Source of the DNA: an uncultured Erysipelotrichaceae bacterium
GTDB taxonomy: Bacteria; Bacillota_I; Bacilli_A; Erysipelotrichales; Erysipelotrichaceae
DNA: 5,520 bases
Direction: 5' to 3'
NCBI GenBank assembly: GCA_900314345.1
Contig: OMUX01000095.1
Span: 1 to 5,520 of the forward strand
Part shown: piece by piece, positions 5,333 through 5,520 of the stretch
Layout: every line of letters starts with the position of its first letter
Numbering within the stretch: the first letter of the stretch is position 1
The notes under the pieces: generated by a model
The model's input: the letters and a program-made list of their open reading frames with translations, nothing else
What the model was told of the DNA's origin: nothing
The model's database searches: none
Program-made: the position numbers and the translations under genes

Positions 5333-5520
5333 ATGCCATATATAGAGTTCAAGGATGTTACGAAGATCTACCAGCAGGGAGAAGTTGAAATCCATGCCCT
5401 GGACGGCGTGGACTTTTCCATTGATGAGTGAGACTTCGGTTTTATTGCCGGTGCTACTGGTGCCGACAAGACGACCATCCTGAATATCCTTGGCGGCATG
5501 GATACCGCAACTTCAGGAAG
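5333..5520 (+). pseudogene. ABC transporter ATP-binding protein, N-terminal part, disrupted; runs off window
   Basis: From ATG 5333 the frame reads MPYIEFKDVTKIYQQGEVEI, then HALDGVDFSIDE. This is a clear start of an ABC ATPase of the LolD/MacB/FtsE type, which normally pairs with FtsX/MacB-like permeases. A TGA at 5429-5431 stops it after 32 codons. In the same frame after the stop comes DFGFIAGATGADKTTILNIL and then GGMDTATSG, plainly the Walker A region of the same protein. The stop occupies the position where the family usually has Gly, so one GGA-to-TGA change would explain it. Walker A reads GATGADKTT: the last Gly of GxxGxGK[ST] is Asp (5465-5467), which should cripple nucleotide binding. 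Two independent lesions within 40 bases favour a decayed gene over one sequencing error. No good ribosome binding site precedes the ATG. The rest, including Walker B and the signature motif, lies outside. Confidence 0.75.

Noticed and set aside
5429..5431. TGA recoded as Gly or Trp
   Set aside because: hemW, the binding protein and the small membrane gene end in TGA where readthrough would run into noncoding DNA or terminators, and Trp is encoded by TGG; the associated Walker A lesion also favours a pseudogene.
1..5520. CRISPR array, tRNA, insertion sequence or attachment site
   Set aside because: No regular repeats, cloverleaf, transposase frame or terminal inverted repeats were seen in the window.

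Overview
The window looks like chromosomal DNA from a Bacillota (Firmicutes) bacterium of moderate GC content. The evidence is a lepA-hemW pair, a classic tRNA-sensing T-box leader, a Cys-anchored solute-binding lipoprotein with a Ser/Ala-rich linker, strong AGGAG-type ribosome binding sites and U-tract terminators. The gene style would suit a gut Erysipelotrichia-type organism, but that placement is inference. All recognised genes are on the + strand. TGG is used for Trp and TGA ends several genes, so the code is standard.

Layout: (1) 1-1413, the 3' part of lepA (elongation factor 4), running in from the left edge. (2) 1400-2500, hemW, a radical-SAM haem chaperone of the HemN/HemW family, overlapping lepA by 14 bases. 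(3) 2501-2935, a regulatory region: AT-rich DNA with TTACA/TGTAA inverted repeats, a strong sigma-A promoter (TTGACG-17-TATGAT) and a complete T-box leader with Stem I, specifier loop, Stem III, antiterminator and competing terminator. (4) 2936-4636, a family 5 (OppA/DppA-like) peptide-binding lipoprotein, the only gene under the T-box, closed by a strong terminator at 4654-4687. (5) 4768-4875, a predicted 35-residue single-pass membrane protein. (6) 4876-5316, rpsO (ribosomal protein uS15) with a structured leader and its own terminator. (7) 5333-5520, the start of an ABC transporter ATP-binding gene that carries an in-frame TGA and a damaged Walker A motif, so it is probably a pseudogene.

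How it fits together: lepA and hemW are housekeeping genes, probably co-transcribed with translational coupling. The binding protein is a separate monocistronic unit. Uncharged tRNA should relieve its terminator, linking peptide capture to amino-acid shortage. Folding the leader by eye places CGC (Arg) in the specifier position. The protein it controls has only 4 Arg in 566 residues, which is consistent with expression during arginine starvation. The most interesting part of the window is this leader together with the 105 bases after its terminator, where there are two in-frame start candidates and an Arg-rich 15-codon mini-ORF that ends on the start codon.
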